Of a DNA stretch of 15,862 bases, positions 10,001 through 15,744 are shown in pieces. The translations under genes were made by a program, and so were the position numbers. The stretch spans positions 5,264 to 21,125 of the forward strand of contig NWUY0300051380.1 of the NCBI GenBank assembly GCA_004151065.3, in the 5' to 3' direction. The stretch's first letter is position 1. Each line of letters begins with the position of its first letter. The notes beneath the pieces are model-generated. The model did no database searches and was not told the DNA's origin. It saw nothing but the letters and a program-made list of their open reading frames with translations. Source of the stretch: Larix sibirica. Taxonomy: Eukaryota > Streptophyta > Pinopsida > Pinales > Pinaceae.

Positions 10001-10321
10001 AGGAACTTCAAAGTCTTGTAAGAACAAGATTTGGTATGGAATAGCAAAATAAACCTTGTGGGTCTTCATTTTGTATCCTTTTGCAGCCACAACGGTGACT
10101 GGTTCGAACCCTAGCCCTTGCCGACGAGGGTGAATTGCAGATTGCCTGCGGAGGACCCACTGAGAAAATCCAGTGGCTCTGTTTCCGTTTGAACTCAAAT
10201 TCAATGAGTGTCCCTTGAAAGATAATGAGCTTAGAGGAAGAGTGGCAGAATTCAAGAGCTTTGTTGCGGGGAACACATGGGCTATTCCTGTACCAGGCAT
10301 CATAAGCAGTGTAGAAGCCAT
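977..10321 (-). CDS. RPL35 (PRPL35): Plastid large-subunit ribosomal protein bL35c, three exons, join(10321-10055, 7581-7465, 1054-977)
   Basis: This nuclear gene encodes the chloroplast 50S ribosomal protein bL35, a small basic rRNA-binding protein of the plastid ribosome. The spliced product is 153 residues, close to my recollection of about 145 in Arabidopsis. Residues 1-78 or so are a Ser/Ala/Leu/Arg-rich, acid-poor chloroplast transit peptide. The mature bL35 domain begins near [11 protein letters not shown] and runs through [37 protein letters not shown] and [17 protein letters not shown], which are hallmarks of plant and cyanobacterial L35. All three exon joins are phase 0 with GT-AG introns and the frame stays open throughout. 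The start ATG is in a good context, with A at -3 and G at +4. The introns (2473 and 6410 bp) are very long for this gene and full of retroelement remnants. No frameshift or stop is seen, so the gene looks functional. The exon joins are inferred from homology and splice consensus, not from transcripts. Confidence 0.95.
1411..1460. repeat. CATA/TATG tetranucleotide tract with inverted symmetry
   Basis: Copies of CATA (ACATACATACATAC) are followed by TATGTATG and then GCATGCATACATACATC. The tract therefore mixes direct tetranucleotide copies with an inverted arm able to form a small hairpin. It is a simple repeat inside intron 2. Confidence 0.7.
2902..3333 (+). repeat. Left (5') LTR
   Basis: This 432 bp LTR begins TGGTCTGTTGCC and ends GGTATTGGAATGTTGCGCA. 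The part at 2980-3100 has three imperfect units of about 42 bp built on TAATGACTCACCACTAAGT. A TATA-like GTTAAAAGG sits near 3096-3104, followed by a stretch shared with the right LTR (TGAAATACAACTCTT, GTCTTCCTCCAT, TAGGATTTG). Order and composition fit U3-R-U5. Confidence 0.8.
3335..3347 (+). promoter_or_regulatory. Primer-binding site, tRNA-iMet type
   Basis: TGGTATAAAAGCT matches the common plant retrotransposon primer-binding site TGGTATCAGAGCT at 11 of 13 positions. It begins one base after the LTR end (CA at 3332-3333), which is where reverse transcription would start. This fixes the plus orientation of the element. Confidence 0.8.
4358..4515 (+). repeat. 79 bp tandem duplication across PPT and LTR start
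   Basis: Units start at 4358 (TAATAAGTGATTAG) and 4437 (TAATAAGTGACTAG). They continue in parallel through AGCTTTGTGGCAAAGCTTTATT / AGCTTTGTAACAAATCTTTATT, a purine/G-rich tract, and GGTGTGTACCTT / GGTGTGTATCTT. Each copy therefore carries a polypurine tract (GAGAGGGAGGGAA at about 4411-4423, AGGGGGGCGG at about 4490-4499) followed by an LTR-start-like GGTGTGTA. Confidence 0.75.
4490..4500 (+). promoter_or_regulatory. Polypurine tract next to right LTR
   Basis: AGGGGGGCGGC lies immediately before the right LTR start and would prime plus-strand synthesis. A second purine tract at about 4411-4423, in the duplicated unit, could be the original one. Confidence 0.6.
4502..5044 (+). repeat. Right (3') LTR
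   Basis: This 543 bp LTR aligns with the left one from CATATTTTG and GAGCTATT through TGAAATACAACTCTT and GTCTTCCTCCAT to GGTATTGGAATGTTGCACA. It is longer because the U3 repeat block (4578-4790) has about five units against three on the left. A TATA-like GTATTAAAAGGGG lies near 4806-4818. The terminal 29 bp (5016-5044) also lie inside the following 155 bp tandem duplication. Confidence 0.78.
5016..5325 (+). repeat. 155 bp tandem duplication spanning LTR 3' end
   Basis: Copy 1 is 5016-5170 and copy 2 is 5171-5325. Both begin TTTCAATCCAGGTATTGG and end TATGTTGGAT. I count 7 substitutions and no indels over 155 bp (about 95% identity). The first 29 bp of each copy are the end of the LTR and the rest is flanking DNA, so the duplication happened after the element inserted. 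Confidence 0.92.
5839..6229 (-). pseudogene. LINE (non-LTR) reverse transcriptase fragment
   Basis: On the minus strand, 6229-6086 encodes 47 codons with [20 protein letters not shown] and LLEAA, matching the region after the RQGCPLxP motif of plant L1-type reverse transcriptases. After a frameshift comes MQGQIRGI. Another shift leads to FADDSALT at 6033-6010, the catalytic F/YADD box. The same frame runs to 5839 with one stop and contains [20 protein letters not shown], the usual segment after the catalytic box. Frameshifts and stops show it is dead. It is read in the same direction as the host gene. Family knowledge is used for the motif order; the exact LINE clade is not determined. Confidence 0.85.
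6505..6660. repeat. 78 bp-period imperfect tandem duplication
   Basis: AACATGTTCATAACC (6508) recurs as AACATGTTCACAACC (6586). In both copies this is followed by CCTAAAATCAATA and then a diverged roughly 45 bp tail. The unit begins with the 10 bp palindrome GAACATGTTC. It is an old local duplication in intron 2. Confidence 0.65.
7465..7581 (-). CDS. RPL35: bL35c exon 2: conserved basic core
   Basis: This exon gives 39 codons, from [13 protein letters not shown] through [10 protein letters not shown] to KNRLSKM. It is the Lys/Arg-rich rRNA-binding core of bL35. The acceptor is ACTGGATAG, with AG at 7583-7582, and the donor is GTTTGTG from 7464. Both joins are phase 0. Nearby ORFs on either strand in this stretch are other-frame shadows of the exon. 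Confidence 0.95.
8121..8147. repeat. (ATCT)n-(AC)n microsatellite
   Basis: ATCT repeated about 4.5 times is followed by about five AC units, directly at the left edge of the SINE. Confidence 0.85.
8151..8350 (+). mobile_element. tRNA-derived SINE
   Basis: The element carries a Pol III A-box-like TAGCTCAAGCAG (8163-8174) and a near-perfect B box GGTTCGACTC (8223-8232). The 5' part can close an acceptor-like stem: CCCCAAGG at 8153-8160 pairs with CCTTGGGG at 8242-8249. A tRNA-unrelated body follows (GGCAGGGCCAACAG, CCATGAGGAGG, TTTTCCACAAGG) and it ends at an A/T- and GA-rich tail. Length of about 200 bp fits plant SINEs. It is flanked by microsatellites, so target duplications cannot be read. 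The A-to-B spacing is longer than in most tRNAs, so it is not a functional tRNA. Confidence 0.75.
8223..8232 (+). promoter_or_regulatory. Pol III B box of the SINE
   Basis: GGTTCGACTC fits the GGTTCRANNC consensus of internal Pol III promoters. With the A-box-like sequence at 8163-8174 it would drive SINE transcription on the plus strand. Confidence 0.7.
8350..8369. repeat. (TA)n-(GA)n tail at SINE 3' end
   Basis: ATATATAGAGAGAGAGAGAT follows AATAA at the end of the SINE. It is probably a tail that expanded into a microsatellite. Confidence 0.7.
8900..9450 (+). pseudogene. RNase H-domain remnant, probably the 3' end of a LINE
   Basis: The order of motifs matches the plant RNase H-like domain of LINE polyproteins. 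[17 protein letters not shown] has its first Asp at 8918-8920. In another frame [15 protein letters not shown] follows from 8965. In a third, [14 protein letters not shown] has its Glu at 9036-9038. Then [16 protein letters not shown] has its Asp at 9115-9117. A weak [10 protein letters not shown] near 9210-9240 may be the domain end. Catalytic D, E and D are each present but in three different frames, so at least two indels have broken the gene. The remaining sequence to about 9450 (TTTGTACAG, TTTAATGAAAATTATATTTT) looks like a LINE 3' tail. It is opposite in strand to the host gene and to the LINE fragment at 5839-6229, so it is an independent insertion. Confidence 0.75.
10055..10321 (-). 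CDS. RPL35: bL35c exon 1: transit peptide and mature N-terminus
   Basis: This exon gives 89 codons, from [12 protein letters not shown] to GYKMKTHK. The first roughly 78 residues are rich in Ser, Leu, Ala and Arg and nearly free of acidic residues, as expected of a stromal transit peptide. The mature protein probably starts near [15 protein letters not shown]. The exon ends CACAAG at 10055 and the intron donor GTTTATT starts at 10054. Without splicing the frame runs on for 25 intron-encoded codons to a stop at 9977. The next in-frame family residues (ASAKRF) are found 2.5 kb away, which supports the donor. A second overlapping minus-strand frame over 10331-10008 is a shadow. Confidence 0.95.
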
Positions 10322-10420
10322 CCTCCTTCAAATCCTGAGATGTGCAAAATGACTTCCACAGCTAAGCTATGTTGGCTCTACGACAGCACAATCGTATTTG
10401 TGGATAAGATTGAGGCTTAT

Positions 10421-10426
10421 GGCCCA
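10421..10426 (-). promoter_or_regulatory. Site II-like TGGGCC motif
   Basis: TGGGCC on the minus strand lies about 100 bp upstream of the bL35c ATG. Site II elements (TGGGCY) are bound by TCP factors in many plant ribosomal-protein promoters. A single six-base match is weak evidence. Confidence 0.35.
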
Positions 10427-10446
10427 GCATCGACATTCACAATCAC

Positions 10447-10570
10447 AATCTATTTCACTAATATTTTACGAATGCCATAAACCTCTTTGCATAAATAAAA
10501 TCATGATCACAATCACATGAAAAAAAAATCTATTTAACTAATATTTTTCCAATTTTATAACCTCTTTGTT
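10447..10570. repeat. Imperfect tandem duplication, about 82 bp period
   Basis: AATCTATTTCACTAATATTTT with ATAAACCTCTTTG recurs as AATCTATTTAACTAATATTTTT with ATAACCTCTTTG. CACAATCACA is also repeated between the copies. Confidence 0.6.
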
Positions 10571-10636
10571 TTGTAGAAGAAGCATGTGGTCTGGATGTTC
10601 TTTCGAGATGCTACATCAATTTGGATTGACATTTTT

Positions 10637-10688
10637 AGATCATAGCTATTTGCCCTACACCGAGATCATAGCTATTAGCCCTACACCG
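10637..10688. repeat. 26 bp tandem repeat, two copies
   Basis: Units 10637-10662 and 10663-10688 read AGATCATAGCTATTTGCCC / AGATCATAGCTATTAGCCC followed by TACACCG. They differ at one position. It is a recent local slip or duplication in the upstream region of bL35c. Confidence 0.9.
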
Positions 10689-10833
10689 ATTTAAGCTCTA
10701 GGCCTAATTTTTACATTCCATCTCATCGATGCCACCCTCCAAACATATATGTACCATCCACTTGGATGGGACTTTTAGAACCATGTAATATTTTTATCCT
10801 CAATCATAATTGTCTCTCGTTTTTCATTTAATC

Positions 10834-10842
10834 TTAGGGTTT
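10834..10842 (-). promoter_or_regulatory. Telo-box AAACCCTAA
   Basis: The exact AAACCCTAA telo-box lies on the minus strand about 513 bp above the bL35c ATG. Telo-boxes commonly accompany site II motifs in plant translation-gene promoters, but usually closer to the start site. Confidence 0.35.
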
Positions 10843-10949
10843 ATTAGCTCTAACCTGATATTTATGTCCATGGGCATTTTTCGCCAAGGATGGGTTTCTG
10901 GACTATTGTAGCCAAATTCGTCGTCCCTTCAGCAAATCGCCTTCTACCA

Positions 10950-11485
10950 CATGTCTTCCTCCTTGTTGTCCATTGTCCCTTGGTTTTCCCTCTTGCCCCC
11001 TGGTTTCCACTTGTTGTTCACTGGTCTTTGCTCATCGTCCTGCTTGCATGAATCCCTGCATTTTATACTTGCCAGTTACCAATCCTCCTTGAATCCGGCG
11101 TCATCTACAATGCTCTGGTCAAATAAGGAAGAGCCTCGAATTTGTGTCATCTACCATACTCTAGTCAGTGGTAGGTAAGGCAGAGTTAATCGATTCAAAG
11201 CTCTCTTGTAGTTTTCCCTTGCATGCCAGACAATATCAATTAATGGTTTTTCTATAGTGGTGATACACTTAGTTGATTGAATGGCGTTGAGGGTTTGATT
11301 TATTATTTGTTGCCTTGGTGCACAAAGGGGTTTTGGAAGAGGTAGAAGACAAATGTCGCCAACTACAAATAGTGTGAATCTTCGGCCATATATTGTGCAT
11401 TAATTCCTTTCCTCGACTTGATGGACTCTCTTCATGGCAAGATAAGACAGACTCTTGATGGAGCTGTCAGTTTTTAATGGACCTG
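10950..11485. other. Intergenic stretch without a recognised gene
   Basis: The plus-strand frame at 10951-11178 (75 codons, Ser/Leu/Pro-rich, starting MSSSLLSIVPWFSLLPPG) is somewhat GC-richer than its surroundings. It shows no domain I recognise and no clear splice or downstream continuation. I do not call a gene. Confidence 0.4.
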
Positions 11486-11598
11486 TTCATGGAGGTTGTT
11501 GGACATCTTGTCAATCCAGCAACCTTCCCTCCACATCCTCATTGATATACTGTCTCTTTCAAGCTATCAGATGTATATGTGGGCTACCATGGAATTTA

Positions 11599-11820
11599 TG
11601 TGTTGTGAAGAAAGCATTTTGGTTCGAACAAGGCGACTTCCAAGCGATTTGCAGGTTAGACACCTTCTTTAATCTTGACATCTATTGTATTGTATCAAAA
11701 TCAATAGAGACGGTATCAAAGATATCTCATTGTGTTCTATGCAGGCATAGTATCATTCGCTCTATTTGTAATTTATATAGTTGCAATCAACACATTGGAC
11801 GGTCAAATTTAGTTGGTAAT
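11599..11820. repeat. Monomer A1 of about 240 bp repeat
   Basis: This copy begins TGTGTTGTGAAGAAAGCATTT and ends TTTAGTTGGTAAT. It aligns with B1 throughout: GCATTTTGGTTCGAACAAGG, GACGGTATCAAAGATATC, GTTCTATGCAGGCATAG, ACACATTGGACGGTCAAATT. It is 16 bp shorter than A2. Confidence 0.85.
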
Positions 11821-11850
11821 ATGAGGTTGCATTGTGAAGACTAGTGAGGT

Positions 11851-12094
11851 TGTGCTGTGAAGAAAGCATTTTGGTTCAAACAAGGCAACTTCCATGCAAT
11901 TTACAAGTTAGAAACCTTCCTTAATCCTGTCGTTTGTTGTACTATATCAAATCTCAGAGATGGTATCAAAGATCTCTAATTGTGTTCTATGCAGGCAGAG
12001 TATCATTCGCTTTGTTTGTAATTTCATATATATATATAATTCCATTTATATAGTTGCAATTAACACATTGGGCGGTCAAATTTAGTTTGGTAAT
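11851..12094. repeat. Monomer B1 of about 240 bp repeat
   Basis: This copy begins TGTGCTGTGAAGAAAGCATTT and ends TTTAGTTTGGTAAT. It is diverged from A1 (roughly four-fifths identical by eye) and carries an ATATATATATA tract near 12027. It is identical to B2 by eye. Confidence 0.85.
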
Positions 12095-12221
12095 CTAAGG
12101 CATCATGATATCGTGATATTTTGTAATTTCTCTAAATGTTTTGTTAATCCCATTGAATCCTTTTCTCTGACAAATAACTTTCTCTATGAGAACCCCAAAG
12201 CTCTATCAGTAAATAGGCAAA

Positions 12222-12222
12222 N
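12222..12222. other. Ambiguous base (N) at duplication junction
   Basis: This is the only N in the window. It sits between AGGCAAA, the end of copy 1, and TTCATGG, the start of copy 2. That position suggests a contig join or an unresolved repeat boundary and not a random miscall. Confidence 0.98.
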
Positions 12223-12335
12223 TTCATGGAGGTTGTTGGACATCTTGTCAATCCAGCAACCTTCCCTCCACATCCTCATTGATATACTGTCTCTTTCAAG
12301 CTATCAGATGTATATGTGGGCTGCCATCGAATTTA

Positions 12336-12573
12336 TGTGTTGTGAAGAAAGCATTTTGGTTCGGACAAGGCGACTTCCAAGCGAGTTGCAGGTTAGACAC
12401 CTTCTTTAATCTTGTCGTCTATTGTATTGTATCAAAATCAATAGAGACGGTATCAAAGATATCTCATTGTGTTCTATGTAGGCATAGTATCATTCGCTCT
12501 ATTTGTAATTTATATATAATTTCATTTATATAGTTGCAATCAACACATTGGACGGTCAAATTTAGTTGGTAAT
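12336..12573. repeat. Monomer A2 of about 240 bp repeat
   Basis: This is the second-copy counterpart of A1, with CTTGTCGTCTATTG where A1 has CTTGACATCTATTG. It also retains a 16 bp segment lost in A1. At both sites A2 matches monomer B better, so A2 looks ancestral and A1 derived. Confidence 0.85.
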
Positions 12574-12603
12574 ATGAGGTTGCATTGTGAAGACTAGTGA
12601 GGT

Positions 12604-12847
12604 TGTGCTGTGAAGAAAGCATTTTGGTTCAAACAAGGCAACTTCCATGCAATTTACAAGTTAGAAACCTTCCTTAATCCTGTCGTTTGTTGTACTATAT
12701 CAAATCTCAGAGATGGTATCAAAGATCTCTAATTGTGTTCTATGCAGGCAGAGTATCATTCGCTTTGTTTGTAATTTCATATATATATATAATTCCATTT
12801 ATATAGTTGCAATTAACACATTGGGCGGTCAAATTTAGTTTGGTAAT
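12604..12847. repeat. Monomer B2 of about 240 bp repeat
   Basis: This is the counterpart of B1, identical by eye over its full 244 bp, including the AT dinucleotide run. Confidence 0.85.
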
Positions 12848-12974
12848 CTAAGGCATCATGATATCGTGATATTTTGTAATTTCTCTAAATGTTTTGTTAA
12901 TCCCATTGAATCCTTTTCTCTGACAAATAACTTTCTCTATGAGAACCCCAAAGCTCTATCAGTAAATAGGCAAA

Positions 12975-13491
12975 GGCCCTAATAGGGTCTGCAATAAACA
13001 TTCACAACCTATTGTTGGACTTGAATTGATTTAAATAATTTAATGTCACCGTACATCAATAATTCAGTTGTTCTTACATATGACTCTAAAAGAATTTTCC
13101 TCTTATGGAGAATGCTTGAAGCAATTTTACAAAAACAAGTTTGTTTTGTATATATGATGGTGGAATCCCACTTCTGAGTAGGATGTGATGAAGCCAAACA
13201 TTCGAGACGGTGCTACTCTTGGTAGCTATCTATAAAGCAAGTTATGTGATGAGTGTTGTTTGGGGTCAAGCTATTTGTGGTCAACCATTATGTTAGTAAA
13301 GGGTCATTGTCTCTTTGGCACCCCCATGGGAATAAGGATCATTGTATATTGAGACTTAGATGTTGTGACAAACTATGCCTCACCACCAAGGTGGTGTAGC
13401 ACAAAAGAAGATAAGATTTTAAAGTTGCTTAAACTATTCCAAGATGCCAAACCACGGTTTCTTAGAAAAAGAAACTCCAAAGTACATAGGT
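12975..13491. other. Intergenic stretch, nothing recognised
   Basis: AT-rich sequence without a supported ORF. A minus-strand frame at 13197-13009 (62 codons) has no recognisable motif. Confidence 0.4.
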
Positions 13492-13860
13492 GCACCATCT
13501 AACTCACAGGTCTCTCTTTATTGTGGACAAGAATGTGCAAGGCTAGCTACTCAAAAATCAACTAGAATAGATACCTTCTAACTCTCATGTCTCTCTTTCT
13601 TGTGGAAAATATTGTGTAAAGATAGAACGCTAAACACAATGTGTCCAATTGTTTCTTATAAAAGAGAAAAGTCAGAGAACACAGGAGCACCATCTAAGTC
13701 ACAAGTCTCTCCTTCTTGTGAAGAAAACTGCATGGGTTAGCTACTCAAAGTGTCAAAACTCAACTGGACTAGATACCATATAACTCATAGGTTTTTCTTT
13801 CTTGTGGAAAAGAATGTGTAAGGCTATCTACTTAAATATATGGATAGATATGTTAGCAGA
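13492..13860. repeat. Degenerate repeat, two units of about 195 bp, each with two half-units
   Basis: GCACCATCTAACTCACAGGTC (13492) recurs as GCACCATCTAAGTCACAAGTC (13687), a 195 bp period. Within each unit the phrase TCTCTTTCTTGTGGA followed by AGAATGTGTAAGG and a CAACTAGAATAGATACC-like tail appears about twice. This gives roughly four half-units starting near 13495, 13573, 13690 and 13780. Confidence 0.65.
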
Positions 13861-14132
13861 GATTGATTCTCGAGAGTTTGGAGTTGAGGTTGACATATGG
13901 GCCTTTCTTTACTATGCAGGGAAAGTGGTGCACATCAATAGACCCTAAACACCTTATGCAAGCTTGGGAATATCAAATGTAACATACTTGGTAAAGTTGA
14001 AGAGTAAGAGTATGACTAAGATTTAAGAATAAATGCATAGAAAGAGTTTCTGAGAGCAAATGTAGACGTCACAAGGGAAATGACGTATGTTGAAGAGTAA
14101 GAGTATGATGACTCACTAAAGATGAAGAGTAC
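13861..14132. other. Intergenic, no gene seen
   Basis: Apart from the 20 bp direct repeat, nothing coding or structured is visible. Confidence 0.4.
13996..14108. repeat. 20 bp exact direct repeat, 93 bp apart
   Basis: GTTGAAGAGTAAGAGTATGA occurs at 13996-14015 and 14089-14108. The sequence between is not otherwise clearly repeated. Confidence 0.75.
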
Positions 14133-14474
14133 TTACGACTCCAACTCATATAGAAAGAGAAGTGTATGACTCCGAATCAAAAAATAATCACCATAACACT
14201 CATGGACTACTAAAAAGGGCAATGATGATAGATATATGCATATGGAGAGTAGGCTACCAGGGCAATGATGGGAGTAGGAACTATGAAGACCATCATCACC
14301 GTTCTTTTTAAGCCCTTTTTGTTTAACCATGTCACCATTTGAGTTTTCACCTATGAGAACTACCCACTTTTTTTTATCCCACATTGCCCTTACCTTTCCT
14401 TCTAGACTTGCTTGTGCTTCTGCATCTACTCTAGTACTATTTCGGAAGCCCCATTCTAAGGCTACACAAGTCAC
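14133..14474 (-). other. Unrecognised 113-codon ORF
   Basis: This minus-strand frame begins MTCVALEWGFRNSTRVDAEA and continues with charged, protein-like sequence (KVRAMWDKKKWVVLIGENSN) for about 65 residues, then becomes hydrophobic. No domain is recognised. It lies on the same strand as the decayed coding remnant at 14738-15744, about 260 bp downstream of it, and could be a further fragment of the same element. It could also be a chance frame. Confidence 0.25.
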
Positions 14475-14737
14475 CTACAAAGTGCATCATCCCAAGTACA
14501 AGTCTATTTTAAATAATAAACGCCATAGGGGTACATAGTGGAGATGAGGTTATTGAGAGAACTCCATTTTCATTTGAATTGCATGGCATGTTGTGAAGTT
14601 ATAACTCAAAAGTCTGTACCACATATAAGAAATGGATAACATAACATGAAAAATTTATTTTAATTTTAAGCAAATGCCATCTTTTATTGAACAAGATTGG
14701 TTAGGACATGTTATCACACAAAAATGCAAAAGCAGAC
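14475..14737. other. Gap between the two minus-strand coding-like segments
   Basis: AT-rich, with multiple stops on the minus strand in all frames. It may be an intron or decayed part of the same element, but no clear splice pair is seen. Confidence 0.3.
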
Positions 14738-15744
14738 CTACCTAATAAGTATAGCCCACTTAGCCCCGTCACCACTAGAGACTTCTTCATTTGGATTGGT
14801 GCTTTTCCAATCTAAGGGTTTTGTCCCTAAAAGTTGTATGTTGCCAAACTTAATCCCTAAAGTTATTTCCCTTTTCAATTTTACAATCTTATTGCGTTGA
14901 ACTAGAGCCATCCTTTTGGCAACTTCTCTTGCCTTATTTTTAGACTTCCCTACCATAGGGGTTTCAAGTTGTTATTGGTTCCTTTCTTGACGTTCAGTGA
15001 CCCTTTCACTACATTCGTTTTCTATCTCAAAGATGTTAGAATCATTTGAATTCAATTCTTGCAAAATGCATGCAAAATATCTCTTATGGTTTTTACATCC
15101 AACATATACTTTGTTGATGGAAAGATTATAAGCAACTTGCTTTTTTGTGGAGAAACCATTGTTAGTACCTGTATGTTGCATCTTCCGAGCCTAAAGTCTT
15201 CTCCTCAACTCTGCCAATGCTCTCTCTAAGAATCGTTTGCTTGTGAATCCCTTCAAGGGAAAAACTAATGCTTTCTACTATGATTCATTAATAGCAATGC
15301 TACTTTTTCTCGAGTCCTTCTTGCCAATCACTATTAAATCACCCATTGTTCCTAGTGCTAAGAGTGTTGAAGATGCAAGCATGTGTTGAACATTTTGTGA
15401 TGGGTCATTTTCTTGATTTTTGTCTAGACACACAAATATCTTGCTCACGATATACTCTGGGAGAGACTACCAAAGTCTCTCTACCATGCTCAACTTGAAT
15501 TTCTTGTATATTCTGACTTTAATGCAATGAAGGTTGTGAGAGGGAAAAATCATTTTCTCCAAAAGGCATAGCCCTTCTTTTTTCCAGGATATCAGTTCAC
15601 ATAATGGAGGCTCTACAAACTTCTCATGCCTCGTAAATTCTTAGTAAATGGGGACTTCTTGTAGCTATCCTTGTACCTTGAAATAATCCTATGCTCCCCA
15701 GCTTGAAAATATTTTATTAGAATTTCTTTCTGAGCCTTTTCCAA
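14738..15744 (-). pseudogene. Decayed coding remnant of unknown family, about 335 codons
   Basis: On the minus strand an open segment from 15744 (LEKAQKEILIKYFQAGEHRI) shifts frame near 15640. It then stays in one frame for about 900 nt to 14738, interrupted by five in-frame stops. Pieces include EPPLCELISWKKEGLCLLEK, LPEYIVSKIFVCLDKNQEND, MLASSTLLALGTMGDLIVIG, STKKQVAYNLSINKVYVG and KAREVAKRMALVQRNKIVK. Persistence of one frame with balanced composition over about 300 codons is more than chance, so this was probably a protein. I do not recognise the family. Given the surroundings it may come from a transposon or be a processed host-gene copy. Confidence 0.5.

Larger units (their letters stand above)
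7582..10054 (-). other. bL35c intron 1, 2473 bp
   Basis: This GT-AG intron lies between exons 1 and 2. It contains microsatellites and a SINE (8121-8369) and a plus-strand LINE-like RNase H remnant (about 8900-9450). The stretches 7590-8120, 8370-8890 and 9460-10050 hold no recognisable gene. Confidence 0.9.
10322..10950 (-). promoter_or_regulatory. bL35c 5' UTR and promoter region
   Basis: The 5' UTR runs from 10322 upwards; no transcription start can be fixed. Two motifs typical of plant ribosomal-protein promoters are present on the minus strand: a site II core TGGGCC (10426-10421, about 100 bp above the ATG) and a telo-box AAACCCTAA (10842-10834, about 513 bp above). Either could occur by chance. 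The region also holds two local tandem duplications. Confidence 0.4.
11486..12974. repeat. Large tandem duplication with N at the junction
   Basis: Copy 1 is 11486-12221 (736 bp) and copy 2 is 12223-12974 (752 bp); both run from TTCATGGAGGTTGTTGGACA to AGTAAATAGGCAAA. In the first roughly 300 bp I see 7 substitutions and one 16 bp indel (missing from copy 1 after ATTTGTAATTTAT). The remaining roughly 430 bp appear identical. The copies meet exactly at the only ambiguous base of the window, 12222. Frames of 98-129 codons here are interrupted and unrecognised. Confidence 0.95.

Noticed and set aside
10101-10110. Perfect Pol III B-box-like GGTTCGAACC, suggesting a SINE or tRNA
   Set aside because: It lies inside bL35c exon 1, antisense to codons for GFEP, and no A box or tRNA fold surrounds it.
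10008-10331. 107-codon minus-strand ORF
   Set aside because: It is an out-of-frame shadow of bL35c exon 1.
11626-11640. GGTTCGAAC in monomer A as a SINE B box
   Set aside because: The 3' part of the box does not fit (AAGG), other monomers have GGTTCAAAC or GGTTCGGAC, and there is no A box or tail.
11455-12533. 98- to 129-codon ORFs in the duplicated unit as a gene
   Set aside because: The frame differs between copies and is interrupted; the repeat structure explains the shared peptides, and no domain is seen.
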